Origin: Flavobacterium sp. 9
GTDB lineage: Bacteria > Bacteroidota > Bacteroidia > Flavobacteriales > Flavobacteriaceae
Reading direction: 5' to 3'
NCBI RefSeq assembly: GCF_002754195.1
Contig: NZ_PEEU01000001.1
Coordinates: 1,550,001 to 1,614,000 of the forward strand
Length of the DNA stretch: 64,000 bases
Part shown: positions 1 through 8,132 of the stretch, piece after piece
Position numbering within the stretch: the stretch's first letter is position 1
Layout: each line of letters opens with the position of its first letter
Translations under genes and position numbers: made by a program
The notes under the pieces: model-generated
The model's database searches: none
What the model was told of the DNA's origin: nothing
What the model saw: only the letters and a program-made list of their open reading frames with translations

Positions 1-1
1 T

Positions 2-403
2 TACAAAGCAGATGTATCATTTTGTTTGTATATCGTATTGCCAGTTGATACTATTTCATCTACAAGTTATGCAAATGCATTTGATATTGCGCAGCGAATT
101 GACAAAGCTGTATTATCTGGCAGCAATAGTAATGCTCATATTGACACTAATTCGACATTTAAAATTAGAGAAAAGCAATGTACAAACGAACATACTTACT
201 GGAACAAAAATGATTATTTCATCTGGGAGATCACTTATAAAACAACATTGATCGAAAACACCTTAAAAAAGAAATACATCCTTTTTAACAACGGACTAAG
301 CAATGAAGAATTAGAAGATCTGGGATACGACTTAACTTCAGGAATAATCGGGATAAATCCAAATCAGCTTCAGGGAGATATTGATCTAAACACAAATAAT
401 TAA
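2..403 (+). CDS. Partial phage tail protein, possibly tail terminator-like (5' end off window)
   Basis: The reading frame is open to the left edge, so the N-terminus is missing and 133 residues are visible. No domain is recognised with certainty. Its place just upstream of the regulator/sheath/tube block, and its short alpha/beta sequence beginning with a hydrophobic strand, fit a neck or tail-terminator protein. That assignment rests mainly on gene order. The C-terminus is acidic and Asn-rich. The gene ends 113 bases before the small HTH gene. Confidence 0.45.
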   Translation, partial: YKADVSFCLYIVLPVDTISSTSYANAFDIAQRIDKAVLSGSNSNAHIDTNSTFKIREKQCTNEHTYWNKNDYFIWEITYKTTLIENTLKKKYILFNNGLSNEELEDLGYDLTSGIIGINPNQLQGDIDLNTNN

Positions 404-516
404 TCAAAAAAAATATTCATCTAAAATCGTTACATCTATGAATTAAAACTCATAAAATCTAAGCCACCAAAAAACCTAAAGCTAAATCAAATTAATCCCA
501 TCATTAAATACCACAA

Positions 517-696
517 ATGAAAAGAAGCAGAACACTATTAGACAAAAGGAGAGATTATGTTATTAACTATCTTAATAGAAATCAAGCTAAACAAATGAAA
601 GTTGTAGTATCTGAACTTTCGGATACTTTGTTCCTGACAGAGCGTACTATTTATACTATTATAAATGAAGGTCTCGCTACTGAAGCCCGAGCTTAA
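517..696 (+). CDS. Small HTH-like protein upstream of the sheath gene
   Basis: ATG at 517 opens a 59-codon frame ending in TAA at 694-696. The protein is basic at its N-terminus (MKRSRTLLDKRRDYVINYL). Its second half, VSELSDTLFLTERTIYTII, has the pattern of a helix-turn-helix with a recognition helix (residues about 31-50). It lies between the left tail gene and the sheath and could regulate the tail locus. The function is inferred only from the HTH pattern and location. The opposite-strand frame over the same bases is a shadow. Confidence 0.55.
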   Translation: MKRSRTLLDKRRDYVINYLNRNQAKQMKVVVSELSDTLFLTERTIYTIINEGLATEARA

Positions 697-1000
697 AGCA
701 CTGAAACTACTGACTTTGACCATCAAAAAAATTGGAAAAAGCAACATTGAATCTTAAATTTGTACTCGATATCAAAAGCAAATTTATCTCTTGGCCAAGA
801 GCAAAATTCAATTAAAAAATCAGTTTTTACAAATCATCCAAAAATAGAAATTCTGCTTTTTGGATTCTGAATTACAAATAGCATTTCAAATAATAAACCA
901 TTGACTATAACAAGTTTAACAACTTGTTACAACCCCTCTTTTGCCCTTTTTTGAGCAAAAACCCAAAAACAAATTTTTAAACAATTAAACATTTTATATT
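697..1000. promoter_or_regulatory. Sheath upstream region with an inverted repeat
   Basis: This 304-base gene-free stretch precedes the sheath gene. It contains a perfect 8-bp inverted repeat, AACAAGTT-TAAC-AACTTGTT, at 909-928. It also carries one copy of the motif ACTGAAACTACTGA at 700-713, which recurs upstream of the endolysin and of the gp25-like gene. The hairpin has no T-run right after it, so an operator or 5'-UTR structure is more likely than a terminator. No Bacteroidota -7 element was seen. Confidence 0.4.
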
Positions 1001-2332
1001 ATGAGTACATTAAATGATGTAGTAATTACCAAACTATCAGGCGGATTAGGAAGAAGAAATCCAGAACAAGACATGGTTTCAGGATTACTTTTTGACGGAG
1101 TTGCGACTGCAAACCTTGCAATTGACAAAGTAGAACGTTTGGCTTCATTAGAAGATGCTGAAGCATTAGGAATCACAGCAGATTATGATGTAAATGGACA
1201 ATCAGCTTATTACCAAATTCAACAATTCTTCAGAATGAATCCTTCAGGAGATTTGTATGTTATGCTAACTAAAGCAACTTCTTATGACGAAGTAGCAGGA
1301 AAAGCAAAAGAAATGCAGGAAAAAGCAAATGGAAACATTCGTCAAATGGCAATCATCTATTCCGGAGAAGCAACATTTGAAGATACATTAGACGCTGCAG
1401 CTGTAGCAAAAACACAAACTGAGCTTGCATACGCAGATTACATTCCTTTTGAAGTTATCCTTGAAGGAAAAGGATTTGAAGTTAATGAAGCTACATCTTT
1501 GGCCGAATTAAAAGCCGAAAACGTTTCTGTAGTTGTTGCTATGGATGCTGAAAAAGCTTTTGAACAAAAATTATTTAAAAAAGGTACTACTCCGGAAGAT
1601 GACAAACTATACACTTTAGGTTCTAAAGAAAAATTAGTATTAAAACTGAATTCTACGGATGTTTATAACGTTAGCGATGAAGAAGGTTTAAAAACAGAAA
1701 ACGGTATCGCTGTTGAATTCATTTACAAAGATTCATACAAAAATACTGCTGCAGTTGGATTAGCATTAGGAGCAATTTCTAAAGCAAAAGTATCTGAGAA
1801 CATCGCTTGGATCGAAAAATTCAATCTTACTGGTGAAGGTTTTGTAAAAGCAGGCTTCGTAGGAGGAGATGAAGTTAAAACTCTTGGAACTTTAAGCGAA
1901 TTAAACGAAAAAAGATACATTTTTGCAAGAACACACACTGGTTTAGCAGGAGTTTATTTTAACGATAGTTCTACTTGTACTACAGGAACATCTGATTTTG
2001 CTTATGTAGAAAACAACCGTACAATCAACAAAGCAACTCGTTTATTGCGTGCTGCTTTATTACCAAAATTGGCTTCTCCGGTTTTAGTAGATATTGATGG
2101 AAAATTGCCACAATCAGTTTCAAAAAGCTTTGAAGGTTTATGCAGATCTGCTTTAGAAGGAATGATCGCAAATCAGGAAGTTTCGGCTTTTGATGTTTAT
2201 GTAGATCCAAAACAAAACATTTTAGCAACTTCAGAATTAAAAGTAAAAGCAGAAATCACGCCAGTTGGAACTGCTCGTAAAATTATGGTTGACCTTGGAT
2301 TTAAAAATCCTTTTGGAATCGACAAAGCATAA
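1001..2332 (+). CDS. Contractile tail sheath protein (DUF2586-like)
   Basis: This 443-aa protein is of the size expected for a contractile tail sheath subunit, which polymerises around the tail tube and contracts to drive it into a target cell. The N-terminus (LNDVVITKLSGGLGRRNPEQ) and the C-terminal region, with repeated short beta segments ending in a conserved-looking GFKNPFGIDKA tail, match the DUF2586-type sheaths of Bacteroidota phages as I recall them. No signal peptide is present. It is followed directly by the tube gene, the standard order. ATG start at 1001. Confidence 0.8.
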   Translation: MSTLNDVVITKLSGGLGRRNPEQDMVSGLLFDGVATANLAIDKVERLASLEDAEALGITADYDVNGQSAYYQIQQFFRMNPSGDLYVMLTKATSYDEVAGKAKEMQEKANGNIRQMAIIYSGEATFEDTLDAAAVAKTQTELAYADYIPFEVILEGKGFEVNEATSLAELKAENVSVVVAMDAEKAFEQKLFKKGTTPEDDKLYTLGSKEKLVLKLNSTDVYNVSDEEGLKTENGIAVEFIYKDSYKNTAAVGLALGAISKAKVSENIAWIEKFNLTGEGFVKAGFVGGDEVKTLGTLSELNEKRYIFARTHTGLAGVYFNDSSTCTTGTSDFAYVENNRTINKATRLLRAALLPKLASPVLVDIDGKLPQSVSKSFEGLCRSALEGMIANQEVSAFDVYVDPKQNILATSELKVKAEITPVGTARKIMVDLGFKNPFGIDKA

Positions 2333-2462
2333 TTTACCATTCACAAAACAATAAAAATTCACCAATGTTATTGCCACAATTCACTTGCTGCAAACGCAAC
2401 TGAAACAAGGTTATAGCTCCTGAACGTTATCGGGATTATTAAAAAAACAAATAAAGCTACAT

Positions 2463-2888
2463 ATGAATAAATTACCATTAATTAACGGACAACAACACAG
2501 CTGGTCATCAATTGAAGTAAGTATTGCAGGTAACATCGTTACCGGAATTACAGCTGTAAACTATAGTGACTCAGTATCTAAAGAAAACCATTACGGAGCT
2601 GGAGATATGCCAGTTCACAGAGGTAGAGGAAAATATGAGGCAAAAGCTTCAATCACTTTATACAACTATGAGGTAGAAGCAATCTTAGCTGCTTTGCCAA
2701 AAGGACAAAGATTACAGGATATTAATCCTTTTAGCATCATCGTAAGTTACCTTGACGATAGTAACGAAGTGATTACACATACAGTAAGAAACTGTGAGTT
2801 TAACTCAAACAGCAGAGGAATTAGCCAGGGAGATACTAAAATTGCAGTTTCTTTTGACTTGATCTGTTCTCACGTTGAGTGGAACTAA
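2463..2888 (+). CDS. Tail tube protein
   Basis: This 141-aa protein immediately follows the sheath. It would form the inner rigid tube of the contractile tail. The composition fits a beta-barrel tube subunit: alternating beta segments, no membrane segment, and a GAGDMPVHRGRGKYEAKASI stretch like the loop and strands of tube proteins that record the position of one ring on the next. The family is inferred from size, order and strand pattern. ATG start at 2463 after a 130-base spacer. Confidence 0.7.
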   Translation: MNKLPLINGQQHSWSSIEVSIAGNIVTGITAVNYSDSVSKENHYGAGDMPVHRGRGKYEAKASITLYNYEVEAILAALPKGQRLQDINPFSIIVSYLDDSNEVITHTVRNCEFNSNSRGISQGDTKIAVSFDLICSHVEWN

Positions 2889-3319
2889 TCTGCCGATAAA
2901 TTCCTAAAACCATAATCCCCTTCCCTGTCTCTAAAACCGACTAAAAAGAGAAAACCAATATCTAAATGCGTTACGCAAAAAAGAAGTTCAAAAGCAACAT
3001 GATTTTTGCAAGCAAACTATTCTACATGCTCTTTATTCGTCCGTTTTAAGCAGGGAATTTACTTCAGGAGGCTGCTTTGAGGGTATTCAACTTCAATAGA
3101 AATAACTCTGGCAGCCTCTTTTTTTTTAAAACTCCGTTTTCATAAATAATTCAATTTCTATAAAAATAGAAAACCGTCAATCAGTTGCTTTAACTGACAT
3201 GACATTTATACCCGTGTCTAGCAAGATTACACATTCTTATTGCATTTCAGCAAAAGCAAAAGACGCCACTAAATCTGACATCAATTACCCTATCATAAAA
3301 ACAAACAATACCTCTCAAA
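2889..3319 (+). other. Gap after tube gene: terminator-like hairpin and a 27-codon ORF
   Basis: No gene above 30 codons is seen here. A small frame at 2966-3049 (MRYAKKKFKSNMIFASKLF...) could encode a basic, hydrophobic 27-aa peptide but has no supporting evidence. A hairpin with stem GAGGCTGC (3068-3075) and GCAGCCTC (3111-3118), followed by a T-run, follows. A partial terminator here would keep sheath and tube transcripts more abundant than the downstream genes. Confidence 0.4.
3068..3127 (+). terminator. Rho-independent terminator-like hairpin after the tube gene
   Basis: The 8-bp GC-rich stem GAGGCTGC/GCAGCCTC encloses a loop of about 35 bases and is followed by about nine T. The loop is long for a classic terminator, so attenuation or a small structured RNA is also possible. 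Confidence 0.45.
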
Positions 3320-3664
3320 ATGGAAAACACAATCTCTAAAACTGCCGATGTTCTTGACGGAAATATTACTCAAGCACAACTAAACCAATGGAAATACAAA
3401 CATAAAAAAGTTGTTAAACTGACCATTTCTGATGATGATGAAACTACACTTTTCGCCTATTTCAAAAAACCAGATATGAGCATTAGATCAGCTGTATTGC
3501 AAGCTTCAAAAATGGATGAATTCAAAGCTCTCGAAGTATTATTCAAAAACTGTTATTTGGGCGGCGATGGCAAAATCGAGCAAGAAGACGATTTGCGTCT
3601 CAATATTACCACAGCATTCTCAGATCATATTCAACCCAAACCCGTAAAAATAGAGGTAATCTAA
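3320..3664 (+). CDS. Tail assembly chaperone-like protein
   Basis: This is a 114-aa acidic, mostly helical protein. The core KKPDMSIRSAVLQASKMDEF followed by a YLGGDG segment resembles small phage tail assembly chaperones, which bind the tape measure and guide tube assembly. In phages this gene usually lies between the tube and tape-measure genes. Here the next gene is the caspase-like protein and no tape measure follows. No ribosomal-frameshift extension was identified. Assignment rests on position and pattern. Confidence 0.55.
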   Translation: MENTISKTADVLDGNITQAQLNQWKYKHKKVVKLTISDDDETTLFAYFKKPDMSIRSAVLQASKMDEFKALEVLFKNCYLGGDGKIEQEDDLRLNITTAFSDHIQPKPVKIEVI

Positions 3665-3699
3665 AAAACATTTTCTGTTCTCCCTAAAACTCCATAATA

Positions 3700-4599
3700 A
3701 TGATTGTTAAAAACCACGATATAGAACTAAAAGATACCAGCGCTTCTGAAATGGCCAGGTTTAGGCAAATTATGCTGAGTATTTGGCGCCAACAAATAGA
3801 AGATGATAAAAACAGCCTTGAGATGAATACGTTTATTCAACAATTGCCTGGAAAGAAAAAGAAAAAGAAAAAATCTAAATCTAAATCTAAAGCACCAACC
3901 GTTCCTCCTATCTGTAAAAATATTTACATAACCTTAGACTATGATGGAACTCAATCAATTGATCGAAATCGAGAAGTCGTAGAATACACACTAATGGAGA
4001 AATCCGGATGGAAAGGAATTTATGCATGTAATATTCAAGAAGCAAATGAACAGTTAACTGCATATTTGAACGGAGTATTAGTAGATAACGTACTTTTTGA
4101 AACTCACGGAGGTCCTGAAGAGTATAAGACCCGCGATGGAGTATTAGTTGGAACAGGAACGTACATGTCTGTAGATAACAACAACCATAGTCACATAGGA
4201 CAAAAAGATTTAGCAAAAAGTATTGCCGGAACTAACACCAAAAATCAAGCCGACGTTAATGCACTTACAGGTATAATAAAACAAATAAAACCGCAAGGTA
4301 ATTTCTACTTACAAAGCTGCAATACTGCCGATAGCGATATTTTTTTTAACAATTTACGTACATTAACCGGAAACATCGTAAATTTGTTAGGTAGTACTGA
4401 GTTTACTTCAACAAAAATTATAGTAGATCGGAATAAACCTGGTATAGCAAATTATACCCCTGCAAATCTTTTTGATAGAAATACTATTGTAATAGATGGA
4501 GGTGGTAAACTTTATAAGGCTGATTCTAACGATGAGCCCCCAATAATATTAAATAATATACAAATTAATAAATCCGGAATCATTCCAATACACAATTAA
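3700..4599 (+). CDS. Putative tail-associated effector with caspase-like (clan CD, DUF4347-like) domain
   Basis: This 299-aa protein has three parts. Residues 1-50 are a helical N-terminal region. Residues 51-65 are a Lys/Ser-rich linker (GKKKKKKKSKSKSKAP). Residues 70-270 form an alpha/beta domain. In that domain the strand VDNVLFETHGG puts His136 before Gly-Gly, and the strand NFYLQSCNTA puts Cys207 at its end, the His-Cys dyad arrangement of caspase-like peptidases. The following TGNIVNLLGSTEFTS also matches the DUF4347 pattern. It sits where a tape measure would be expected and is followed 4 bases later by a small secreted protein. I infer a tail-delivered toxin whose N-terminal part attaches it to the tail. 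A structural tail role cannot be excluded. Confidence 0.55.
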   Translation: MIVKNHDIELKDTSASEMARFRQIMLSIWRQQIEDDKNSLEMNTFIQQLPGKKKKKKKSKSKSKAPTVPPICKNIYITLDYDGTQSIDRNREVVEYTLMEKSGWKGIYACNIQEANEQLTAYLNGVLVDNVLFETHGGPEEYKTRDGVLVGTGTYMSVDNNNHSHIGQKDLAKSIAGTNTKNQADVNALTGIIKQIKPQGNFYLQSCNTADSDIFFNNLRTLTGNIVNLLGSTEFTSTKIIVDRNKPGIANYTPANLFDRNTIVIDGGGKLYKADSNDEPPIILNNIQINKSGIIPIHN

Positions 4600-4603
4600 C
4601 TAT

Positions 4604-5113
4604 ATGAAAATATTGTTTTTTTACTTCATAGTATTGTCTACGTATTCACAAACTACTTTTCATAGTGTAGTAAAATCACTTAATGAAGTTTCGGAAACTA
4701 ATATTTCAGCATCTAATAGAACTCCATTTTATTTAGGAAAAGATGATTTTAGTAAGTTTTCCTCAAACAAAGTTTTAGATCTTTACAAAGATTCTAGTAC
4801 AAAATCAGAAAAATGTATTGTACCGATAAGCATATCTGGCGACTTTAATATTTATGTTGAAATGGCCTCATTTTTACTAAAAGAAAAAGTTAATATGGCT
4901 ACCTTTAATGTATATGGCGGTTATTTGATTTTCGATAAAAAAGAGGGTAAATTATATCGAATAGATTCTGAAAGTTCTTGTGGTTCTGTATACAAAAAGA
5001 ATAAAAAAGTTTTAGTTACTTATAGTAATTTTAATGAATTATTGCCAACTGTTTTTATTCTTGATAAAAATCTAAACGGCGTAAAAATGCCAAGTCCCAA
5101 TAATTTAAATTAG
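4604..5113 (+). CDS. Small exported protein, candidate immunity protein
   Basis: This 169-aa protein begins with a hydrophobic signal-peptide-like segment (MKILFFYFIVLSTYSQ) and continues as a beta-rich soluble domain. The start lies 4 bases after the stop of the caspase-like gene, so the two are probably cotranscribed. No family is recognised. An exported protein coded directly after a putative protease toxin would fit a periplasmic immunity protein or inhibitor. That role is inferred from position only. Confidence 0.5.
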   Translation: MKILFFYFIVLSTYSQTTFHSVVKSLNEVSETNISASNRTPFYLGKDDFSKFSSNKVLDLYKDSSTKSEKCIVPISISGDFNIYVEMASFLLKEKVNMATFNVYGGYLIFDKKEGKLYRIDSESSCGSVYKKNKKVLVTYSNFNELLPTVFILDKNLNGVKMPSPNNLN

Positions 5114-5174
5114 ATTTTTAATCTCCTTTTTCTACTTGAGAAAATAGTTTTCTTTATAATTACGAGTTAATCCT

Positions 5175-5213
5175 ATGAAAATCATAATACGAGTATTATT
5201 TTTTAGGATTTAG
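5175..5213 (+). pseudogene. Remnant of a second copy of the small membrane protein gene
   Basis: The 12-codon frame MKIIIRVLFFRI, with its upstream bases (5131-5174), resembles the start and upstream region of the 97-aa membrane protein gene at 6455 (MKSIIRIFFFVGILL). Both copies share the order TTCTACTT-GAGAAA, TATAATTAC and CCTATGAAA. The frame stops after 12 codons. This points to a duplicated and decayed gene in the immunity-like block. Confidence 0.45.
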
Positions 5214-5283
5214 GTATTGTCCTTCTAAAATTGAATTTCGAGTAAGAGAGTTTAGTAATAATATATTTGTATCCATTTTACGA

Positions 5284-5634
5284 ATGAGCAATAATAAAAG
5301 AGAAAATTTATTTGATGGTTTTGAAAGTGACATAATCCATCAAACATTTGAGGTCGAGCATACAAATGAAAAAATCAAATTTAAGATTACTGATTTTGTT
5401 GATAATCCCTTAGAAGATTTATTGAACTATATAAATGAATCCAATTTAAACCAAATTGTATCAGATCTAAATCTTAGTAAAGTAGATTCTTTTATTCCGA
5501 AATATAAATCAGTTGATAATCTCGACATGTATTTTTGTATTAAAGAAGATAAAATATTTCTGTTTTCTTTTGGAGAAATACAGCCTATGAGATATGTAAT
5601 GTTCCTGGAAGGAATTTATGATTTAAAGATATAA
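5284..5634 (+). CDS. Hypothetical protein, immunity-like
   Basis: This 116-aa acidic cytosolic protein has no signal peptide or membrane segment. Its pattern of short helices, then FIPKYKSVDNLDMYFCIKED and a C-terminal FLEGIYDLKI, is typical of the small orphan proteins that follow toxin genes in Bacteroidota, but I recognise no named family. It stands alone between two gene-poor spacers (170 and 217 bases) in the accessory block. Confidence 0.45.
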   Translation: MSNNKRENLFDGFESDIIHQTFEVEHTNEKIKFKITDFVDNPLEDLLNYINESNLNQIVSDLNLSKVDSFIPKYKSVDNLDMYFCIKEDKIFLFSFGEIQPMRYVMFLEGIYDLKI

Positions 5635-5851
5635 CAGCAAAAAAAGACCAGGTTAAAATGTTTGTTTTGCGTATTTTAATACCGAAACATTAGAATTGCT
5701 TTATGTAAGTAAAAAAGCATGATATATTGAGGTTGATTGTTCTTATTAATTAACCATCAAATTTCTAATATCGCTTCTAAAAAACAACTACGATGAATTC
5801 ACGAAAACCAACTTTTTCAGTATTCCATAAAGATTTTATTAAAACCAAAAG

Positions 5852-6376
5852 ATGAATACAAAAGAAATAGGAACTAAAACAGAAATTTTCATTTCGATAG
5901 ATCATAACGTTTCCGGCAAATGGTTTTCAAAAATATCATTTATTATAAATGAGTATGATTTTCAATACGATGAAGAAGAAAATCTTAGTTTTTTATGTGT
6001 AAATTTTGAAGTTTTTAAAATCGCAATTGACAATGAATCCCAGATGTTTAATGACAATTACTTCTGGTCTTTTACTGATGATGAATTAATTCAAAAATGG
6101 AATAAATACTATAATAGTAAAACAATTGAGGAAATGGAAGATCCCGAAATTGAATTGTTTGATAAAAAGTTTAATGATGTTAAAATACCTTTTAATAGCA
6201 GGTTTTTCAATTTATGGATTTTTATAGGATATATAAAAGATGATGTATGGCACTGGAAAGTTTGGGAAACAATAAATCCGAAAGAGATCTTAAACTTTAA
6301 AATTTCTGCACAAAGTTTAAATGAAGTTTTAATTCAGACGCCAATTTATCTTAGAGAAAATATCTTATTAGATTAA
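5852..6376 (+). CDS. Hypothetical protein resembling Imm-type immunity proteins
   Basis: This is a 174-aa acidic, aromatic-rich cytosolic protein. The opening strand pattern (TEIFISIDHNVSGKWFSKIS) and the FIGYIKDDVWHWKVWE segment resemble beta-rich immunity proteins of polymorphic toxin systems, possibly the Imm42 type. The resemblance is weak and from memory. It lies between the 116-aa gene and a small membrane protein gene. No catalytic motif is seen. Confidence 0.45.
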   Translation: MNTKEIGTKTEIFISIDHNVSGKWFSKISFIINEYDFQYDEEENLSFLCVNFEVFKIAIDNESQMFNDNYFWSFTDDELIQKWNKYYNSKTIEEMEDPEIELFDKKFNDVKIPFNSRFFNLWIFIGYIKDDVWHWKVWETINPKEILNFKISAQSLNEVLIQTPIYLRENILLD

Positions 6377-6454
6377 TTGTTTGTCATTCTTGAATAATCA
6401 TTTTCTACTTTGAGAAACGATGATTTTTTATAATTACAATTGTTAGTTAAACCT

Positions 6455-6748
6455 ATGAAAAGCATAATACGAATATTCTTTTTTGTCGGAATTCTTCTTT
6501 TTCTTCTAAGCTATTTTATTAGCCCATATACTGTCAATGAAGGAGATTTAATAGTTATTGACGCAGATGTTGTAGGTTTCTTAAAAATGCTATATATGAT
6601 CACAAGCATTATTTTTGGATGTTTATCTTTTGTATTTCTCAGGATTTTTAAAAATAAAAGTTATCTGATTTTTTCTCTTATTTTACTTATTCTCAATTTA
6701 ATATTTTTAGGCAAAATGTTTTTTTATTTTGATACATTTCTAGAATAA
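6455..6748 (+). CDS. Small three-helix membrane protein
   Basis: The 97-aa product has three hydrophobic segments, at about residues 5-24, 43-63 and 70-92, with short charged loops. ATG 6455 was chosen over an upstream in-frame TTG because the first transmembrane helix begins at once. A decayed second copy of its start lies at 5175. The function is unknown. It closes the accessory block just before a strong terminator. Confidence 0.5.
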   Translation: MKSIIRIFFFVGILLFLLSYFISPYTVNEGDLIVIDADVVGFLKMLYMITSIIFGCLSFVFLRIFKNKSYLIFSLILLILNLIFLGKMFFYFDTFLE

Positions 6749-7168
6749 AGAAATAATAAATATTGAGGTTAATATTCACACTAACTATAAATTAATTTTC
6801 ATTTTATTAAATCCTCGTTTTGTAGAAAAACGAGGATTTTTTTTGCCTTTAGTTTTTATTTTTACTTCCAAAATAAAACTACAAAAAGCGCCAAATTCTC
6901 TACTGAAACTACTGATTTGCAACATCATATTATTTTTACAAGCCGCTATTTCGGCGTATTTTTACACTGTAATTAAAAGCACTTATTCTATCAAAATTAT
7001 TGTTCTAAAAAAAGAACATTTTCAGGATTTATTTAAGGAATCCTTTTAATCGAAAATAAGTTTCAAAACACAAATAATCTTACCAAATAATTAAAACCGT
7101 GATTGTTTTTCGAACAATCGGGAAAGGCTTTTTATTCTCAAAAATTGAAATCATTAATAAATACAAAT
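6749..7168 (+). other. Gap before the endolysin: terminator and shared intergenic motif
   Basis: The gap holds the terminator at 6810-6845 and then a region (6895-6975) containing ACTGAAACTACTGATTTG and GGCGTATTTTTACA. Very similar sequences stand at 8550-8615 upstream of the gp25-like gene. The 68-codon frame at 6843-7049 starts inside the terminator and covers this shared noncoding region, so it is not called as a gene. Confidence 0.5.
6810..6845 (+). terminator. Terminator closing the effector/immunity-like block
   Basis: A 13-bp stem, AAATCCTCGTTTT paired with AAAACGAGGATTT, has a 4-5 base loop and runs into a T-tract. It separates the accessory block from the M15 endolysin gene. Confidence 0.8.
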
Positions 7169-7651
7169 ATGGATCAAACAACAAAAAAACACATTGATTT
7201 GCTTCATCCTTCGGTCAGGGAAGAAGTTACCAAAATTATTGAGGAATGTGATCTTACCTTAACCGGAAAGGCTAAAGTGAGAATTACGCAAGGACTCAGG
7301 TCTTTTCAGGAACAGGAAGATCTTTATGCTTTTGGACGAACTAAACCCGGAAAAAAAGTGACGAATGCTAAGGGCGGACAATCTGTTCATAATTATGGTT
7401 TTGCTGTAGACATTTGTCTAATTATAGATGGCAAAACTGCTTCCTGGGATACTGCTAAAGATTGGGATAACGATAAAATTTCTGATTGGCAGGAATGTGT
7501 CAAAATTTTCGCCAAATACAACTGGAACTGGGGCGGAGACTGGAAAACGTTTAAAGATCTTCCGCATTTTGATAAAAAAGGATATAGCGACTGGAAAGTT
7601 CTAAGTAAGCTAAAACGCGACAGAAAAAACTATGTAATCTTATACAAATAA
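7169..7651 (+). CDS. M15 family peptidase (L-Ala-D-Glu / D-Ala-D-Ala endolysin type)
   Basis: The 160-aa product is a zinc peptidase that cuts peptidoglycan peptides. Zinc ligands are visible in the standard layout: His74 and Asp81 in SVHNYGFAVD, and His133 in LPHFD, with the GLRSFQEQEDLY segment before them. ATG 7169 was chosen because the upstream TTG extension (7103) adds 22 residues unlike the family. It lacks a signal peptide, as expected for an endolysin used with a holin or fixed to the tail. A lipoprotein gene follows 4 bases later. Confidence 0.85.
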   Translation: MDQTTKKHIDLLHPSVREEVTKIIEECDLTLTGKAKVRITQGLRSFQEQEDLYAFGRTKPGKKVTNAKGGQSVHNYGFAVDICLIIDGKTASWDTAKDWDNDKISDWQECVKIFAKYNWNWGGDWKTFKDLPHFDKKGYSDWKVLSKLKRDRKNYVILYK

Positions 7652-7655
7652 ACAG

Positions 7656-8126
7656 ATGAAGATTTCAAAATTAAACCTTGCATCATTTTTAATCATTCTT
7701 TCGTTTACAATTACTTCTTGTATTTCGACAAAAACCGCGCTTTACGATCATTACTCTTATCAAAAAACTACGGAACTAAAAGTAGAAACAATAAAATTGA
7801 TGAATGCCGCAACTCAGCCTTATACTACTCATAAAGAAGAAGTTGAAAATTTATTACTTGATCTTGATAAATTGGCCGAATATGAAAAAAACAAACCAAA
7901 TAACGAAATCACATTTGCGATGTGCAAGGTTTTGAGCGATAAAGAAAAAAATCTTTTGGCCGGTTTTTTCAAACGTTGGGAAGCAAAAGGAATTCTGTCT
8001 AAGGCTTTTCTGGAGGAATCCAAAAAACAGGTTTCAGATGCTTTGGATTTACTTATTCAATATGAAATTAAAAAAGACAAAGAATCAAAAGATGAACTTT
8101 TAAACTTAATCAACCTAAATGCATAA
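7656..8126 (+). CDS. Small lipoprotein in the lysis segment
   Basis: The 156-aa product has a signal peptide with lipobox (FTITSC, Cys22) and a helical, charged mature part. It directly follows the M15 peptidase and precedes another small helical protein with 6-base spacing. An outer-membrane lipoprotein beside an endolysin could act in spanin-like disruption, but no sequence signature proves it. Confidence 0.55.
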   Translation: MKISKLNLASFLIILSFTITSCISTKTALYDHYSYQKTTELKVETIKLMNAATQPYTTHKEEVENLLLDLDKLAEYEKNKPNNEITFAMCKVLSDKEKNLLAGFFKRWEAKGILSKAFLEESKKQVSDALDLLIQYEIKKDKESKDELLNLINLNA

Positions 8127-8132
8127 TAACCA

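Noticed and set aside
6843..7049. 68-codon frame before the M15 endolysin
   Set aside because: It begins inside the terminator and covers intergenic sequence that recurs at 8550. No ATG start and no domain.
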